A stretch of DNA of 64,000 bases from Micropruina glycogenica (GCF_039524395.1 NZ_BAAAGO010000031.1), one strand, 5' to 3'; positions 37,958 to 46,868 are shown, counted from the first letter of the stretch. Numbers and translations: made by a program. The notes: generated by a model not told the origin, from the letters alone.

Positions 37958-39322
37958 ATGTCACTCGCGTCGCTTCCCCCGTACGAGGAAGACCCTCGCG
38001 AGTTCGCCGCGCCCGATCGCACCCCGCCGCAAGACGTGCAGGCCGAGCAGTCGGTGCTCGGGGCCATGCTGCTCAGCAAAGACGCCATCGGCGACGTGGC
38101 CGAGGTCGTGCGGGGCCGTGACTTCTACCTGCCCAAGCACGAGCAGATCTACGAGGCCGTCATCGACCTGTTCGGCCGGGGCGAGCCGGCCGATGCCATC
38201 ACGGTGGCCGACGAGCTGGCCAAGCGGGGCGAACTGGGCAAGATCGGCGGGCACATCTACCTGCACGACCTGCTGTCGATGGTGTCGATCGCCAGCAACG
38301 CCAGCTACTACGCCGAGATCGTCAAAGAGAAGGCGATTCTGCGGCGGCTGGTCGAGGCGTCCATCAAGATCAGCCAGATGGGTTACGCCGGCGGCGGCGA
38401 GGTGGCCAGCATCGTCGATCAGGCCCAGCAGGCCATCTACGAGGTGGCCGAGGGCAAGACGTCCGACGATTACGAGCCGCTCAGCGTGCTGATGGAGCGC
38501 ACCCTCGACGAGATCGAGTCGCTCAGCCAGCACGGCGTGATGTCGGGGGTGCCGACCGGGTTCGTCGATCTGGACGAGCTGACCAACGGCCTGCACGCCG
38601 GCCAGATGATCATCATCGCGGCCCGTCCCGGTATGGGTAAGTCGACGCTGGGGCTCGACCTGGCGCGGGCGGCGTCCATCAAGCACAAGCTGACCAGCTG
38701 CTTCTTCAGCCTCGAAATGGGCAAGTCAGAGATCGTGCAGCGGCTCATCTCGGCCGAGGCCGGGGTGCCGCTCAACCACATTCGCAAGGGCCAGATGGGT
38801 GACGACGACTGGCAGCGCATCGCCCGCAAGACCGGCGAGGTGAGCAGCGCGCCGCTGTTCATCGACGACTCCCCCAACCTGACCATGATGGAAATCAGGG
38901 CCAAGGCGCGGCGGCTGAAGCAGCGGCACGACCTCAAGCTGGTGATCGTCGACTACATGCAGCTGATGACCTCGGGCAAGAAGGTCGAATCGCGCCAGCT
39001 CGAGGTGTCTGAGTTCAGCCGCCAGATGAAGCTGCTCGCCAAAGAGCTGGACGTGCCCGTGGTGGCGCTCTCGCAGCTCAACCGTGGCCCCGAGCAGCGC
39101 ACCGACAAGAAGCCCATGCTGTCAGACCTGCGCGAGTCGGGCTCGCTCGAACAAGACGCCGACATGGTGATCCTGCTGCACCGCGCGGACGCCTACGACA
39201 AGGACTCCGACCGGGTGGGCGAGGCCGACTTCATCGTGGCCAAGCACCGCAACGGCCCCACGGCAACGATTTCGACGGTCTTCCAGGGCCACTACAGTCG
39301 CTTCGTTGACATGCAGCGCTGA
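37958..39322 (+). CDS. dnaB: Replicative DNA helicase
   Basis: Hexameric helicase that unwinds DNA at the replication fork. It is 454 residues without an intein: N-terminal domain with PPQDVQAEQSVLGAMLLSKD, linker, then the RecA-like ATPase with Walker A ARPGMGKST (about residues 225-233), CFFSLEM, Walker B LVIVDYMQLM and the LSQLNRGPEQR loop followed by LRESGSLEQDAD. GGAGGG lies five bases before the ATG. The coding end (VDMQR, stop at 39320-39322) is 2 bp from the target duplication of the Tn7-like element, so the gene itself is intact. Confidence 0.97.
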   Translation: MSLASLPPYEEDPREFAAPDRTPPQDVQAEQSVLGAMLLSKDAIGDVAEVVRGRDFYLPKHEQIYEAVIDLFGRGEPADAITVADELAKRGELGKIGGHIYLHDLLSMVSIASNASYYAEIVKEKAILRRLVEASIKISQMGYAGGGEVASIVDQAQQAIYEVAEGKTSDDYEPLSVLMERTLDEIESLSQHGVMSGVPTGFVDLDELTNGLHAGQMIIIAARPGMGKSTLGLDLARAASIKHKLTSCFFSLEMGKSEIVQRLISAEAGVPLNHIRKGQMGDDDWQRIARKTGEVSSAPLFIDDSPNLTMMEIRAKARRLKQRHDLKLVIVDYMQLMTSGKKVESRQLEVSEFSRQMKLLAKELDVPVVALSQLNRGPEQRTDKKPMLSDLRESGSLEQDADMVILLHRADAYDKDSDRVGEADFIVAKHRNGPTATISTVFQGHYSRFVDMQR

Positions 39323-39324
39323 GG

Positions 39325-39329
39325 CAACC
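39325..39329. repeat. Target site duplication, left copy (CAACC)
   Basis: CAACC immediately precedes the TGT terminus of the transposon and is repeated immediately after its ACA terminus at 62855-62859. Five-base duplication is the rule for Tn7-type elements. Confidence 0.9.
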
Positions 39330-39355
39330 TGTCGAGATGCAGCGAACATGAGCCA
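39330..39355 (+). repeat. Left (dnaB-proximal) terminal inverted repeat
   Basis: It starts TGTCGAGATGCAG. The following bases keep partial identity to the right end (ATGA at the same offset). Further inside, ATGAG recurs at 39348, 39377 and 39404, spaced 29 and 27 bp, which may mark TnsB-binding sites. Confidence 0.85.
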
Positions 39356-39428
39356 AATGCCCCTGGTAGTTCAACTATGAGCAACCTGAGAACTTCAGGA
39401 TCGATGAGTCCGAACCTTGGAGGGCGAA

Positions 39429-40439
39429 GTGGAGACTGACTTCTTCTTTGTCGGTGATCGAGCCCAAGCCTTCTGGGATTGGGATCTTAAGGACAAGAAC
39501 CTTGAGTTCCTCCAAGGCCTCGACCCTGACTACTGCGTCTTCATCGCCCAACAGATGGCACCCCTGCTCGACGACCCAGACACCTGCCAGTACGCCGCCG
39601 CGGCCCTGCGCGTCGCGTACGGGCAAGGCATTGAGACACTCATGGCGCTAGTGGCCGCGGCGCTTCAGGCACCCACCTGCCCACTTGGCTGGATGCTCTC
39701 CTATCAGACGGCGGAACTGCGGACCTTCATCGAGCGGATCCGACGGCCGTCCGGGTCTCCGCTCGTCTATCCGATGTTCCGGCGGCCGTATCTAGACGGT
39801 TTGGCCGATGAGGTCCTGGCGCCGCTGCCTTATCCCGACCCGAAAAGGAAGTGGGTCGTCGAAGGCTTCACTCGTTTCTGGTACCAAGCCTCAGCCGACT
39901 TCGTGGACTCTGATCAGACCGTTGAGTACAACGCCATCAAGCACGGCACCCGATTGACCCTCGGCGGCTCCTACTGGGCCATCGGCCGCGAGAGCATTGT
40001 TGGCGAAGCAGCTCCTGAGATGCATTCCATGGGTGGGAGTGAATTCGGAAGCTCCATCTTCACGAAGGAGAAGGTCGCCGGGGACAGCGTCCATTGGCGC
40101 CCAAGGAGACGCTTGAGAAACTGGGCCCCTGAGACCTGGGTGCACGACCTGCAGCTTGTATCCATGTCCCTTCGGAACCTGATTTCGTTCCTGAAGACGG
40201 TGTCGGGTGTCGACCCAACGACCTGCCAGTACCAGAATCCCGAGTCGCCCGACCTCTTTGAGCGCCAAGAGACTGGGATTGGCTTTCTGGGCTCCTCATT
40301 CGACACCAGGGTGAGTGCGAGTGACATCCGCCGACTGTCGAAGGCTGACGTCGAGGCGGCCATTCGCCGCCACTGGACGAAGCAAACTGAGCGCATTCAA
40401 CATGCGGTGAGCGGCGAGAGCGCCGAGGAGTCCCCGTGA
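39429..40439 (+). CDS. Unknown protein X of a two-gene cargo module
   Basis: A 336-residue soluble protein, not recognised. It is rich in aromatic residues (FFFVGDRAQAFWDWDLKDKN near the start; SYWAIGRESIV in the middle) and has no signal peptide, membrane helix or clear catalytic motif. The GTG at 39429 is chosen because GGAGGG sits five bases upstream; a TTG at 39417 lies inside that ribosome site. Its end overlaps the next gene by 4 bp (GTGA), so the two are translated together. It is the first gene inside the transposon, about 100 bp from its end. An adaptive cargo such as defence is possible, but nothing in the sequence shows it. Confidence 0.7.
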   Translation: METDFFFVGDRAQAFWDWDLKDKNLEFLQGLDPDYCVFIAQQMAPLLDDPDTCQYAAAALRVAYGQGIETLMALVAAALQAPTCPLGWMLSYQTAELRTFIERIRRPSGSPLVYPMFRRPYLDGLADEVLAPLPYPDPKRKWVVEGFTRFWYQASADFVDSDQTVEYNAIKHGTRLTLGGSYWAIGRESIVGEAAPEMHSMGGSEFGSSIFTKEKVAGDSVHWRPRRRLRNWAPETWVHDLQLVSMSLRNLISFLKTVSGVDPTTCQYQNPESPDLFERQETGIGFLGSSFDTRVSASDIRRLSKADVEAAIRRHWTKQTERIQHAVSGESAEESP

Positions 40440-42031
40440 CCACCGCTGCTCGCGAACGGGATGACGAGAAGGCCCGGATGGTGGTTCGAACGTTCTTCGT
40501 TCGGGCCCGCCGGGTGGCTGCGCACTCATTGATGCAGAAGCCCGAGGTCGAGCGACTCGAGCAGCTGGCCCAAGGGACGTGGAATATCACCTTGCAGGAC
40601 GATGGGAAGGCGGTCACCACGATAGACCTTCCATCGGAAGAGGCAATGGAGTCTCTGGCCGCCCGGCTCCGCCCATTCACGTTGACCGGCGAATCGGTTT
40701 ACCACCGCAAAGTGATCAAGGCACTGAGGCGCATGACGCACGGTCGGCTGACTGACGTCCAAGCGGACCGGCTAGACCAGTTTGGCGTGACTCTCGCCGA
40801 GCTTGACCTTTCCGGACCGGCGGCGCAGGCCTTCGTGGTCGAGGGCCGCGAGGCTGACGGGAAGGTGCTGCCGCGCACTTCCGACACGAGCTTGGCTGGC
40901 GGGTGGTTCTATCTTGACGTCGCGCACACGGACGCCGAGGGACATAAGCAGGCTGCTGAACAGCACGGGATTGATCTGAGGTACGAGGCCGCAGCAGCGA
41001 GCTTCGCGCGACTAGCGCTCGTTGTGGCGAACTTGCTGCGCTTCGTGAGAGAACTCCGCGATGCCGGCGCCATTGACTTGGACGACGATGCCGAGATGAT
41101 CGCGGTCACCGCCAACACGACGCGCGAACGCGAGATGCGCGTCTTCGTCGCGCCGATCGATACCGTAATTCCGGCCATTGGCACACTTTCGCCCCTGTTC
41201 CACCAGCTCAACCGAGGCGATGTCCTGAGCCTGGACCCGGCCCGCCGGGTCACATTGACGTTCAGGGGTACCGATGAGCAGCTCCTATCTGTGCACGAAG
41301 GGGTCGTGGTTCGCCAAGCCACAGCCGAAGGGCCACTCGACGTAGAACTCTGCATTGACGACTGTTGGACCTTGTTTCTCACCGGGTCGGGCGATGACGT
41401 ATTGCTGACCAGCCAATGGCGAGTGACGAACAACCGTCAGCTACTGGGTCACGCTCAGCTCGAAGCAGACCTTGCTGCCGCCTCGACCGCACAACTATGC
41501 GTGAACGGCTCGGACAGCCTTCAGATCATGGAACCCTTCGAACCTGACGACGGGGCCGCAGCACGCTGGCGGGCGATCGCCGCATTCTTCGATGACATCG
41601 TCAATCTCGAACAGGTCGCTTCCGACAACTTCCCGATGCTGCAGGGCCGCGCCACACACGACGACGTGGCCATGGCACACCTACTTCGAATGCTCGCCGA
41701 GGGCCGCATCGTGCAAGGGAACAGTGAGGCTGTAGCCGTAATGGGACCGGCCCAACCGACCCCAGACCGATTCGCCATCGAACCCCAGACCGTCCAGATC
41801 TGCAACATCTCAGTGGAGCAACCCAGGCTGTTGGGCTTCCATCCTCAGGTGCGGGCCAGTTCCGGTGGCCTGGATGCACCCGATCCCGCTCTCGTTCATT
41901 GGACCCTCAGCCTCCCGCCCGGTGCCCGGTGGTTTGTGGTCTCGCTGGATGCTCGCTCCAGCGATGATGAATTGGCTGACCTCGTTGCGGAGGCCCTGTC
42001 AGACTTCCCTGCGATGCCTGCAGCCAATTGA
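40436..42031 (+). CDS. Unknown protein Y of a two-gene cargo module
   Basis: A 531-residue soluble protein, not recognised. The N-terminal part (1-110) is basic and helical; the middle and C-terminal parts look like alternating beta-rich domains (LTFRGTDEQLLSVHEGVVVR; VELCIDDCWTLFLTG), and it ends in an acidic helix. No Walker, nuclease or membrane motif is visible. The GTG start at 40436 overlaps the stop of gene X. Y and X should be regarded as one functional unit carried by the Tn7-like element. Confidence 0.7.
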   Translation: MTTAARERDDEKARMVVRTFFVRARRVAAHSLMQKPEVERLEQLAQGTWNITLQDDGKAVTTIDLPSEEAMESLAARLRPFTLTGESVYHRKVIKALRRMTHGRLTDVQADRLDQFGVTLAELDLSGPAAQAFVVEGREADGKVLPRTSDTSLAGGWFYLDVAHTDAEGHKQAAEQHGIDLRYEAAAASFARLALVVANLLRFVRELRDAGAIDLDDDAEMIAVTANTTREREMRVFVAPIDTVIPAIGTLSPLFHQLNRGDVLSLDPARRVTLTFRGTDEQLLSVHEGVVVRQATAEGPLDVELCIDDCWTLFLTGSGDDVLLTSQWRVTNNRQLLGHAQLEADLAAASTAQLCVNGSDSLQIMEPFEPDDGAAARWRAIAAFFDDIVNLEQVASDNFPMLQGRATHDDVAMAHLLRMLAEGRIVQGNSEAVAVMGPAQPTPDRFAIEPQTVQICNISVEQPRLLGFHPQVRASSGGLDAPDPALVHWTLSLPPGARWFVVSLDARSSDDELADLVAEALSDFPAMPAAN

Positions 42032-42058
42032 GGAAGTAGCTGCCAGCCCCCGTCTTGT

Positions 42059-42586
42059 TCAGTCGCCTTCGGACGTTTGCGTCAGATCTGGATAGCGAGC
42101 CAGTTGCCAGCGGGCCTGGGAGAGTCGTTGCGTGATCGGCGCGGCGGCCCGGCCAAGTACCTGATCCACGGCAAGGTAACGCTCCAGCCAGCGCACCTGT
42201 GCCAGCAGCGACGCACGCTCCCTCGCGTAGGCGCGTCGGCAGGTCTGCGAGCAGAAGATTGGGGGACGACCACCACCGTCCGGCCATGAGCACGCGTTGG
42301 TGCAGAACGGGTTCATGCACGGCATGGAGTCTGTGCTTGGGTAGCTAGCCAGGACCTCAAGAAGGCGCTCGACCTCTGGGGCTTCACCAAGTCCCCCGAG
42401 AGCCTTATCTAGCTTTGGCTGCATCAGGAGCGCTTCACTTTCTGGCGGAGTGGTCAGGTCCGCTCTTCGTGACTTTGTCGGCGTGGCTGGCGGGCTGCAG
42501 ATCCCCGTCTGTGTCGACTTACTAGCTGGTGAGGCTGACGTTGAGATCCTAGCTTGTGACGCTTTGCGAACCATGTCGCCAAGCAT
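42059..42586 (-). CDS. Putative zinc-finger, coiled-coil protein
   Basis: About 175 residues. The C-terminal half contains a cluster CMNPFCTNAC...IFCSQTCRRAYARER, which would form a treble-clef or MYM/CGNR-like zinc finger, followed by a helix ASLLAQVRWLERYLAVDQVL. The N-terminal half is Ser/Thr/Pro-rich and looks disordered. The start is uncertain: ATG at 42586 is used, with ATG 42574 and TTG 42622 as alternatives; none has a good ribosome site. It is convergent with gene Y and divergent from tnsA. A DNA-binding regulator role is inference from the finger and position. Confidence 0.5.
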   Translation of the reverse strand: MLGDMVRKASQARISTSASPASKSTQTGICSPPATPTKSRRADLTTPPESEALLMQPKLDKALGGLGEAPEVERLLEVLASYPSTDSMPCMNPFCTNACSWPDGGGRPPIFCSQTCRRAYARERASLLAQVRWLERYLAVDQVLGRAAAPITQRLSQARWQLARYPDLTQTSEGD

Positions 42587-42948
42587 GCCCGATCGATCTG
42601 CGTTCAATTTCGGTACAGGCAACGACTAGGTGCTTTGGCGTGTCACTGCTTCCAGATGCAAGGTTGTCGCAGTCTGCGAAGACAACCGCTGGTGGCAAAT
42701 AGCACGAAAAGATCGTCCTAGCCCGGGCTGCATCAGCGCGTGTCGCGTGGCGTCATAGATTCTGAATCTCAACGGAACGCTTGTCGTTGCCAACTCGTGG
42801 CCACTAATCTTCGAATCGAGTCATCCTCAACTGGCAACGCTGTCGGACGCAGACTTCCCCATGCATGAAGACGGCGCGACCCGCTGGAACGGGCCGCGCC
42901 TGATGAGGGTCTCTCCTTGCCGTGGTTAGCCAGAAAGGACGAGTCCTC
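42587..42948. other. Intergenic region between the zinc-finger gene and tnsA
   Basis: No gene is apparent. It contains GGTTGTC/GACAACC inverted arms (42662-42668 and 42681-42687), GTTGCCA and TGGCAAC motifs around 42786 and 42831, and the strong hairpin at 42873-42900. It must carry the promoter of the tns operon, but a -10/-35 pair could not be chosen with confidence. Confidence 0.5.
42873..42900 (+). promoter_or_regulatory. Leader hairpin upstream of tnsA
   Basis: GGCGCGaCCCG-ctggaa-CGGGcCGCGCC forms a 10-bp stem with one mismatch and a 6-nt loop, about 50 bp before the tnsA start. There is no U-run, so it may be an attenuator or mRNA-stabilising structure rather than a simple terminator. 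Confidence 0.4.
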
Positions 42949-43692
42949 GTGCATCACGATACCGATGCCGCGCGCCCAGATGAAGCGCGAAGCCCTGCAG
43001 TGTGGTTGTTCCGATTGGAAGGTGCCACGGTCCGCTGGGACTGGCGTAACGGGCCCCCTGACTTGATCCAGCTAGAGCCATGGCGGCGACCGAAGGCTCG
43101 TGCGATGTCGCGACACACGCCCACCCACGCCTACTCGCAAACCACCAAAACGCACCTCGCCGTGGAATCGGGCATCGAACGAGAACTCGTCGAAGAACTC
43201 GATGGTGATCCGCACGTGTCTTGGATGGTCACTCAGCCCCTCCAGCTCCAATTTCGAGAAGGACCGCAACCACGATTGCGTCACGTGCCCGATCTGCTGG
43301 TCGTCGAGGACGGCAGGGTGGTTCTGTGGGACGTCCGGCCGCTCGACAAGCAGAACGATGACTTTCAGCGCACGACCCAACTGACCCGCACGGCATGTGA
43401 GGAGGTGGAATGGGATTACCGCGTGTTCGCGGGCCACCCACCGATCAGTCGGATCAACCACCTCTGGATCTCGGCATATCGGATCCCATCCCTGCACATC
43501 TCTGCCTACACCGACTTGATCAAGAACGGTTGCCAGGACGGCACCATCCGCACCGTGGGCGACGTGGCGGCGCGCGACTCTGGCTACGGACAACTAACGA
43601 GCGCCATGTGGCATCTCATTTGGTGCCGGCGACTGGCCTGCAATCTGGACGCTCCCATCACGCCCCTCACCGCCCTGACCTGGCAGGCATAA
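42949..43692 (+). CDS. tnsA: TnsA-like transposon endonuclease
   Basis: The nuclease partner that makes the 5'-strand cuts in Tn7-type cut-and-paste transposition. It is 247 residues. The restriction-endonuclease-like core shows ESGIERELVEELDGDPHVSW, then RHVPDLLVV and RVVLWDVRPL. Aligned by pattern to TnsA, the Glu is residue 77, the Asp is 115, and the usual catalytic Lys (VKP) is Arg 130 here. The C-terminal half (about 150-247) matches the TnsC-interacting helical part only loosely. The GTG at 42949 is chosen for its upstream AAAGGA; a GTG at 42922 in frame lacks one. It is the first gene of the tns operon. Confidence 0.8.
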   Translation: MHHDTDAARPDEARSPAVWLFRLEGATVRWDWRNGPPDLIQLEPWRRPKARAMSRHTPTHAYSQTTKTHLAVESGIERELVEELDGDPHVSWMVTQPLQLQFREGPQPRLRHVPDLLVVEDGRVVLWDVRPLDKQNDDFQRTTQLTRTACEEVEWDYRVFAGHPPISRINHLWISAYRIPSLHISAYTDLIKNGCQDGTIRTVGDVAARDSGYGQLTSAMWHLIWCRRLACNLDAPITPLTALTWQA

Positions 43693-43698
43693 GGGCCG

Positions 43699-45813
43699 AT
43701 GCACACCGTTTCTCTCACTGTCGGCGCCATGGTTCTGCACCCACTCGGCCTGTCCAAAGTTCTTCACCTTCAACGGGGCGGCATCGATCTCCAAACGCCC
43801 GCCGGGGTGCAATTCGTTCCCTACGCGTCCCTTGAGGTGCGAGGCTTCACCGACGACAGCGTGCAAGCCGAGCACACAGCAATCAGTCCTTGGTGGTTTG
43901 CGCTCAGCAACGACACGAGACGGCAGGCCCTGGATCGGCTAGCCATCGTGCAAGAGATTCTGACCGGCTACCGATACGGCTGGCCCTCCGAAGACAACCC
44001 CGGGGAGCCGTTCCATCCCTTCGGACCCGGATTCAATGCCTCCCTGCGTCAACGAGCCATCGCGATGGAACGACGACTCGCCGGCACACAAGACTCATCC
44101 AACGGCGGATCCTCGCCCGCTGTCGGCTTCAGCACCATCAAGCGCTGGATCACGCTCTACGAACAGGCCGGCCTCAGAGCATTGGTCGACGGCCGCAGCG
44201 CTCGCGACCGGAAAGACTTCTCTGACCTGGACAGCCGATTCCGCCAGATCGTGGAAGACGTGATCTCGCCCTTCGATGGCACGGCAAGCGCAGTGAACGT
44301 GGCGGAACTGCAACGTCGCGTTTGGCTCGGAATGAAGGAAGGGGGGCTGTCGCGCGACATCGTCCCGGAGCGCATGAGCGCCGAGTACGTGTCGTGGCGC
44401 TACAGCGTCTGCGGGTCACGACCAAGGGCGCACCGCTCAGCCAAAGTGCGGAAGAGGTCTGCTCATCAGCCGAGCCCCATCGTGCATCCATCGCACGTAT
44501 CCATGGACACAACCCGCGCCGACAACCTGGTCCACGACGAACTCCGCCAGACAAGCTACTCAGTCGAGATCACCGTCATCATCTCCGTGGCCACACGTGT
44601 CGTGCTCGCCTTGCGGGTCACCCCCCGATCGGTCAACAGCATCGAGGCTGGCTTGTGCCTCTACGACGCCATGCGCCCCTTCTCGCTGAAAGTGGAAGGC
44701 ACGAATGTCGACGACTGGCGCTGGGCCGGAGTGCCGCGCTCACTTGAGTCACCGCTGTTCCCACCCCGCCGCGAAGTCACCCACGAATCGACGACGCTGC
44801 AAGGCCTTCACCACATCCCCGGCATCCGACCATCATCGTTCCGAACCGACCACGGGGCTGCATTCATGGCCGGCCACTTCATGGGGCTCCTGCGGGACTT
44901 CGGCATCAGCCTGTGGCCCTCCCGCGTCGGAGCCAGCACAGACAACGCCCACATCGAACGATTCTGGGAAACCATCCAACGCGCCCTGCAACAGATTCCC
45001 GGCTACAAGGGCCGCAACACCAGCCAACGGGGCCGGCGCATCGTCGTCGCCGATCAACCGCTGATGACCGCACACGAACTCGAGACGTACCTTCGGCGGT
45101 TCGTCGCCTTGGACTATCACCGCGCGCCCCACGACGGGCTGAAAATCGGCGGACTGGAGAGCCAACGCATCACTCCATTGGAGTACTTCGACTTCGCGAT
45201 GGAAGCATGCGGCGACATCACCGTCCCCCAACACCCAGACCTGATCTACGAGTTCCTGCCCATACGGTGGCTCACCATCGGTCACGCAGGCACCGAGTAC
45301 AAGGGCCTCAGCTACGACTCCGATGCCCTCGACGCCTACCGCCACGTCCGGCGTGGCACATTCAGAGCCGACGACACCGCCGCACCCTTCATGTACGACC
45401 CCCGCGACTGCACCAGGCTCTGGTTCCGCGACCCGGAAAGCGGCAGAGTCACCGAAATCCCGTCACGACACCAACACCTGCTCACCATGCCGCTCACGCA
45501 ACGCATCCGAGACAAGGCCGTCGACGCGATCGCCGCACGCGGCGGAAACAGTCGACTACGCCGCCAGACCAGCACACAGCAGATCATCGACGAACTCGGT
45601 TCGCTCTACCAGGCGCCGCCAGCCAAGGAGTGGAACGCAACCATGACCGCCGAACGGCTGCGATTCGAAACCGCCCAACGAGACCACGCCGAAGCGGCCG
45701 AGGCGTGGAAGCGGGTAAGCAAGGCAACGCGTCGAACCAGCACACCGACCATGGCCGCGAAGTCCACCGACAGCTGGATCGATGACGCATGGCCCGACCT
45801 TGAGGGCAAGTGA
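43699..45813 (+). CDS. tnsB: TnsB-like DDE transposase
   Basis: Binds the transposon ends and catalyses 3'-strand cleavage and joining. It is 704 residues with N-terminal helix-turn-helix regions (GFSTIKRWITLYEQAGLRAL at about 140-160) and an RNase H-like core. The catalytic triad is Asp270 (SMDTTRADN), Asp384 (FRTDHGAAF) and Glu420 (NAHIERFWE). The C-terminal tail is the expected TnsC contact. It starts 6 bp after tnsA with AAGGG as ribosome site and its stop overlaps the tnsC start. All catalytic residues are present, so the transposase looks functional. Confidence 0.93.
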   Translation: MHTVSLTVGAMVLHPLGLSKVLHLQRGGIDLQTPAGVQFVPYASLEVRGFTDDSVQAEHTAISPWWFALSNDTRRQALDRLAIVQEILTGYRYGWPSEDNPGEPFHPFGPGFNASLRQRAIAMERRLAGTQDSSNGGSSPAVGFSTIKRWITLYEQAGLRALVDGRSARDRKDFSDLDSRFRQIVEDVISPFDGTASAVNVAELQRRVWLGMKEGGLSRDIVPERMSAEYVSWRYSVCGSRPRAHRSAKVRKRSAHQPSPIVHPSHVSMDTTRADNLVHDELRQTSYSVEITVIISVATRVVLALRVTPRSVNSIEAGLCLYDAMRPFSLKVEGTNVDDWRWAGVPRSLESPLFPPRREVTHESTTLQGLHHIPGIRPSSFRTDHGAAFMAGHFMGLLRDFGISLWPSRVGASTDNAHIERFWETIQRALQQIPGYKGRNTSQRGRRIVVADQPLMTAHELETYLRRFVALDYHRAPHDGLKIGGLESQRITPLEYFDFAMEACGDITVPQHPDLIYEFLPIRWLTIGHAGTEYKGLSYDSDALDAYRHVRRGTFRADDTAAPFMYDPRDCTRLWFRDPESGRVTEIPSRHQHLLTMPLTQRIRDKAVDAIAARGGNSRLRRQTSTQQIIDELGSLYQAPPAKEWNATMTAERLRFETAQRDHAEAAEAWKRVSKATRRTSTPTMAAKSTDSWIDDAWPDLEGK

Positions 45814-46868
45814 TGGATGCGTTGACGTGGCACAACCTGCTCTCCACTCCAACAGAGAAGCGGCCACCCAAGCCTGCTGGGCAGCCACCGATGCGAGCCG
45901 TGGACGCCTCCAACCATCCCGAGTCGGTGGCGGCCTGGTTCGCCTCGCAATGGTTCACCAGCCCCTTGGTCGATGGCGCTGTCGACTCGCTCATGGGCCG
46001 CATCAGTGTCAACAGCCAGGGCCTCATCGGCGCCAAGGAGATCCTGGCAGTCGACGGCCCCTACGGCGTCGGGAAGACCAGCCTGATCTTCGACCTGTCC
46101 CGCCGCCTGTACCCAGGGTTCGTTGCCAAGGCCCGGCCAGGAGCTGTTCCGACCTGGACACCGATCCCCGGCGTCACCCATGACCGGGTGCCGATCATGT
46201 GGGTCCAACTACAGGCCTTCGCAAGCCTGAAAGTGCTGTACGGCTCGATCCTGGACTTCCTCCGCTTCCCCGTGCACGGCACCGGCGGCATCCTGGCTTC
46301 CCGCGTGTTCCGAGCACTGGACCGGTTCGATGTGCGGCTGCTGATCCTCGACGACGTGCACAAGCTCCGCGAATCCCAGCAGGCCTCCCGCGACATCATC
46401 GACGCTCTGCACACGCTGAACACCAACGTCGGCGAGCGTGGCGGCACCCTGTGCCTGGTCGGCAGCGACATGACCCAACGCACCCTGCTGCACCACCCGC
46501 AGATCGACAGCCGGCTGAAGACGTTCCACCTCGACCCGTTCGAGATCACCACCGACGACGGCAAACGCGACTGGCAACGGTTCCTGCGCGACGTGGAGAA
46601 CCTCTGCCGACCGTTCCTGCCCGACCACGAAACGGGATTCCTCTACCGGACCTTGCCCGCCTACCTATACGCCCGCACCCAGGGCCACATGCAGGACATC
46701 CAACAACTCCTCAAGGAGGGGTTCCGCCGCGCGATCACCGCCCAGCAATCGATGGATCGTGACCTGCTCGACACGGTGCCGCTCAGCGAACGCGCCAGCC
46801 GCGCCGAAGCGCTCCTGCGAACCCCCCAACGGCAGCCCACCAAACGCAAGAGCAGGACGGCCTCGTGA
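45813..46868 (+). CDS. tnsC: TnsC/TniB-like AAA+ target-selection ATPase
   Basis: Links target recognition (TniQ) to the transposase. It is 351 residues: Walker A GPYGVGKTS (about 81-89), Walker B LLILDDVHKL, sensor-1 CLVGSD, and a following helical lid. The N-terminal 70 residues include the TAVWFASQWF-type helix expected to face TniQ. ATG 45813 is chosen because GAGGG is six bases upstream; a GTG three bases earlier is possible. The stop overlaps the next start (GTGA), indicating coupled translation. Confidence 0.9.
   Translation: MDALTWHNLLSTPTEKRPPKPAGQPPMRAVDASNHPESVAAWFASQWFTSPLVDGAVDSLMGRISVNSQGLIGAKEILAVDGPYGVGKTSLIFDLSRRLYPGFVAKARPGAVPTWTPIPGVTHDRVPIMWVQLQAFASLKVLYGSILDFLRFPVHGTGGILASRVFRALDRFDVRLLILDDVHKLRESQQASRDIIDALHTLNTNVGERGGTLCLVGSDMTQRTLLHHPQIDSRLKTFHLDPFEITTDDGKRDWQRFLRDVENLCRPFLPDHETGFLYRTLPAYLYARTQGHMQDIQQLLKEGFRRAITAQQSMDRDLLDTVPLSERASRAEALLRTPQRQPTKRKSRTAS

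Noticed and set aside
39301..39322. A transposon end inside the dnaB 3' end (GACATGCAGCG resembles GAGATGCAGCG).
   Set aside because: The similarity is short and out of place relative to the duplication. It may be chance or part of the target signal, not a terminus.
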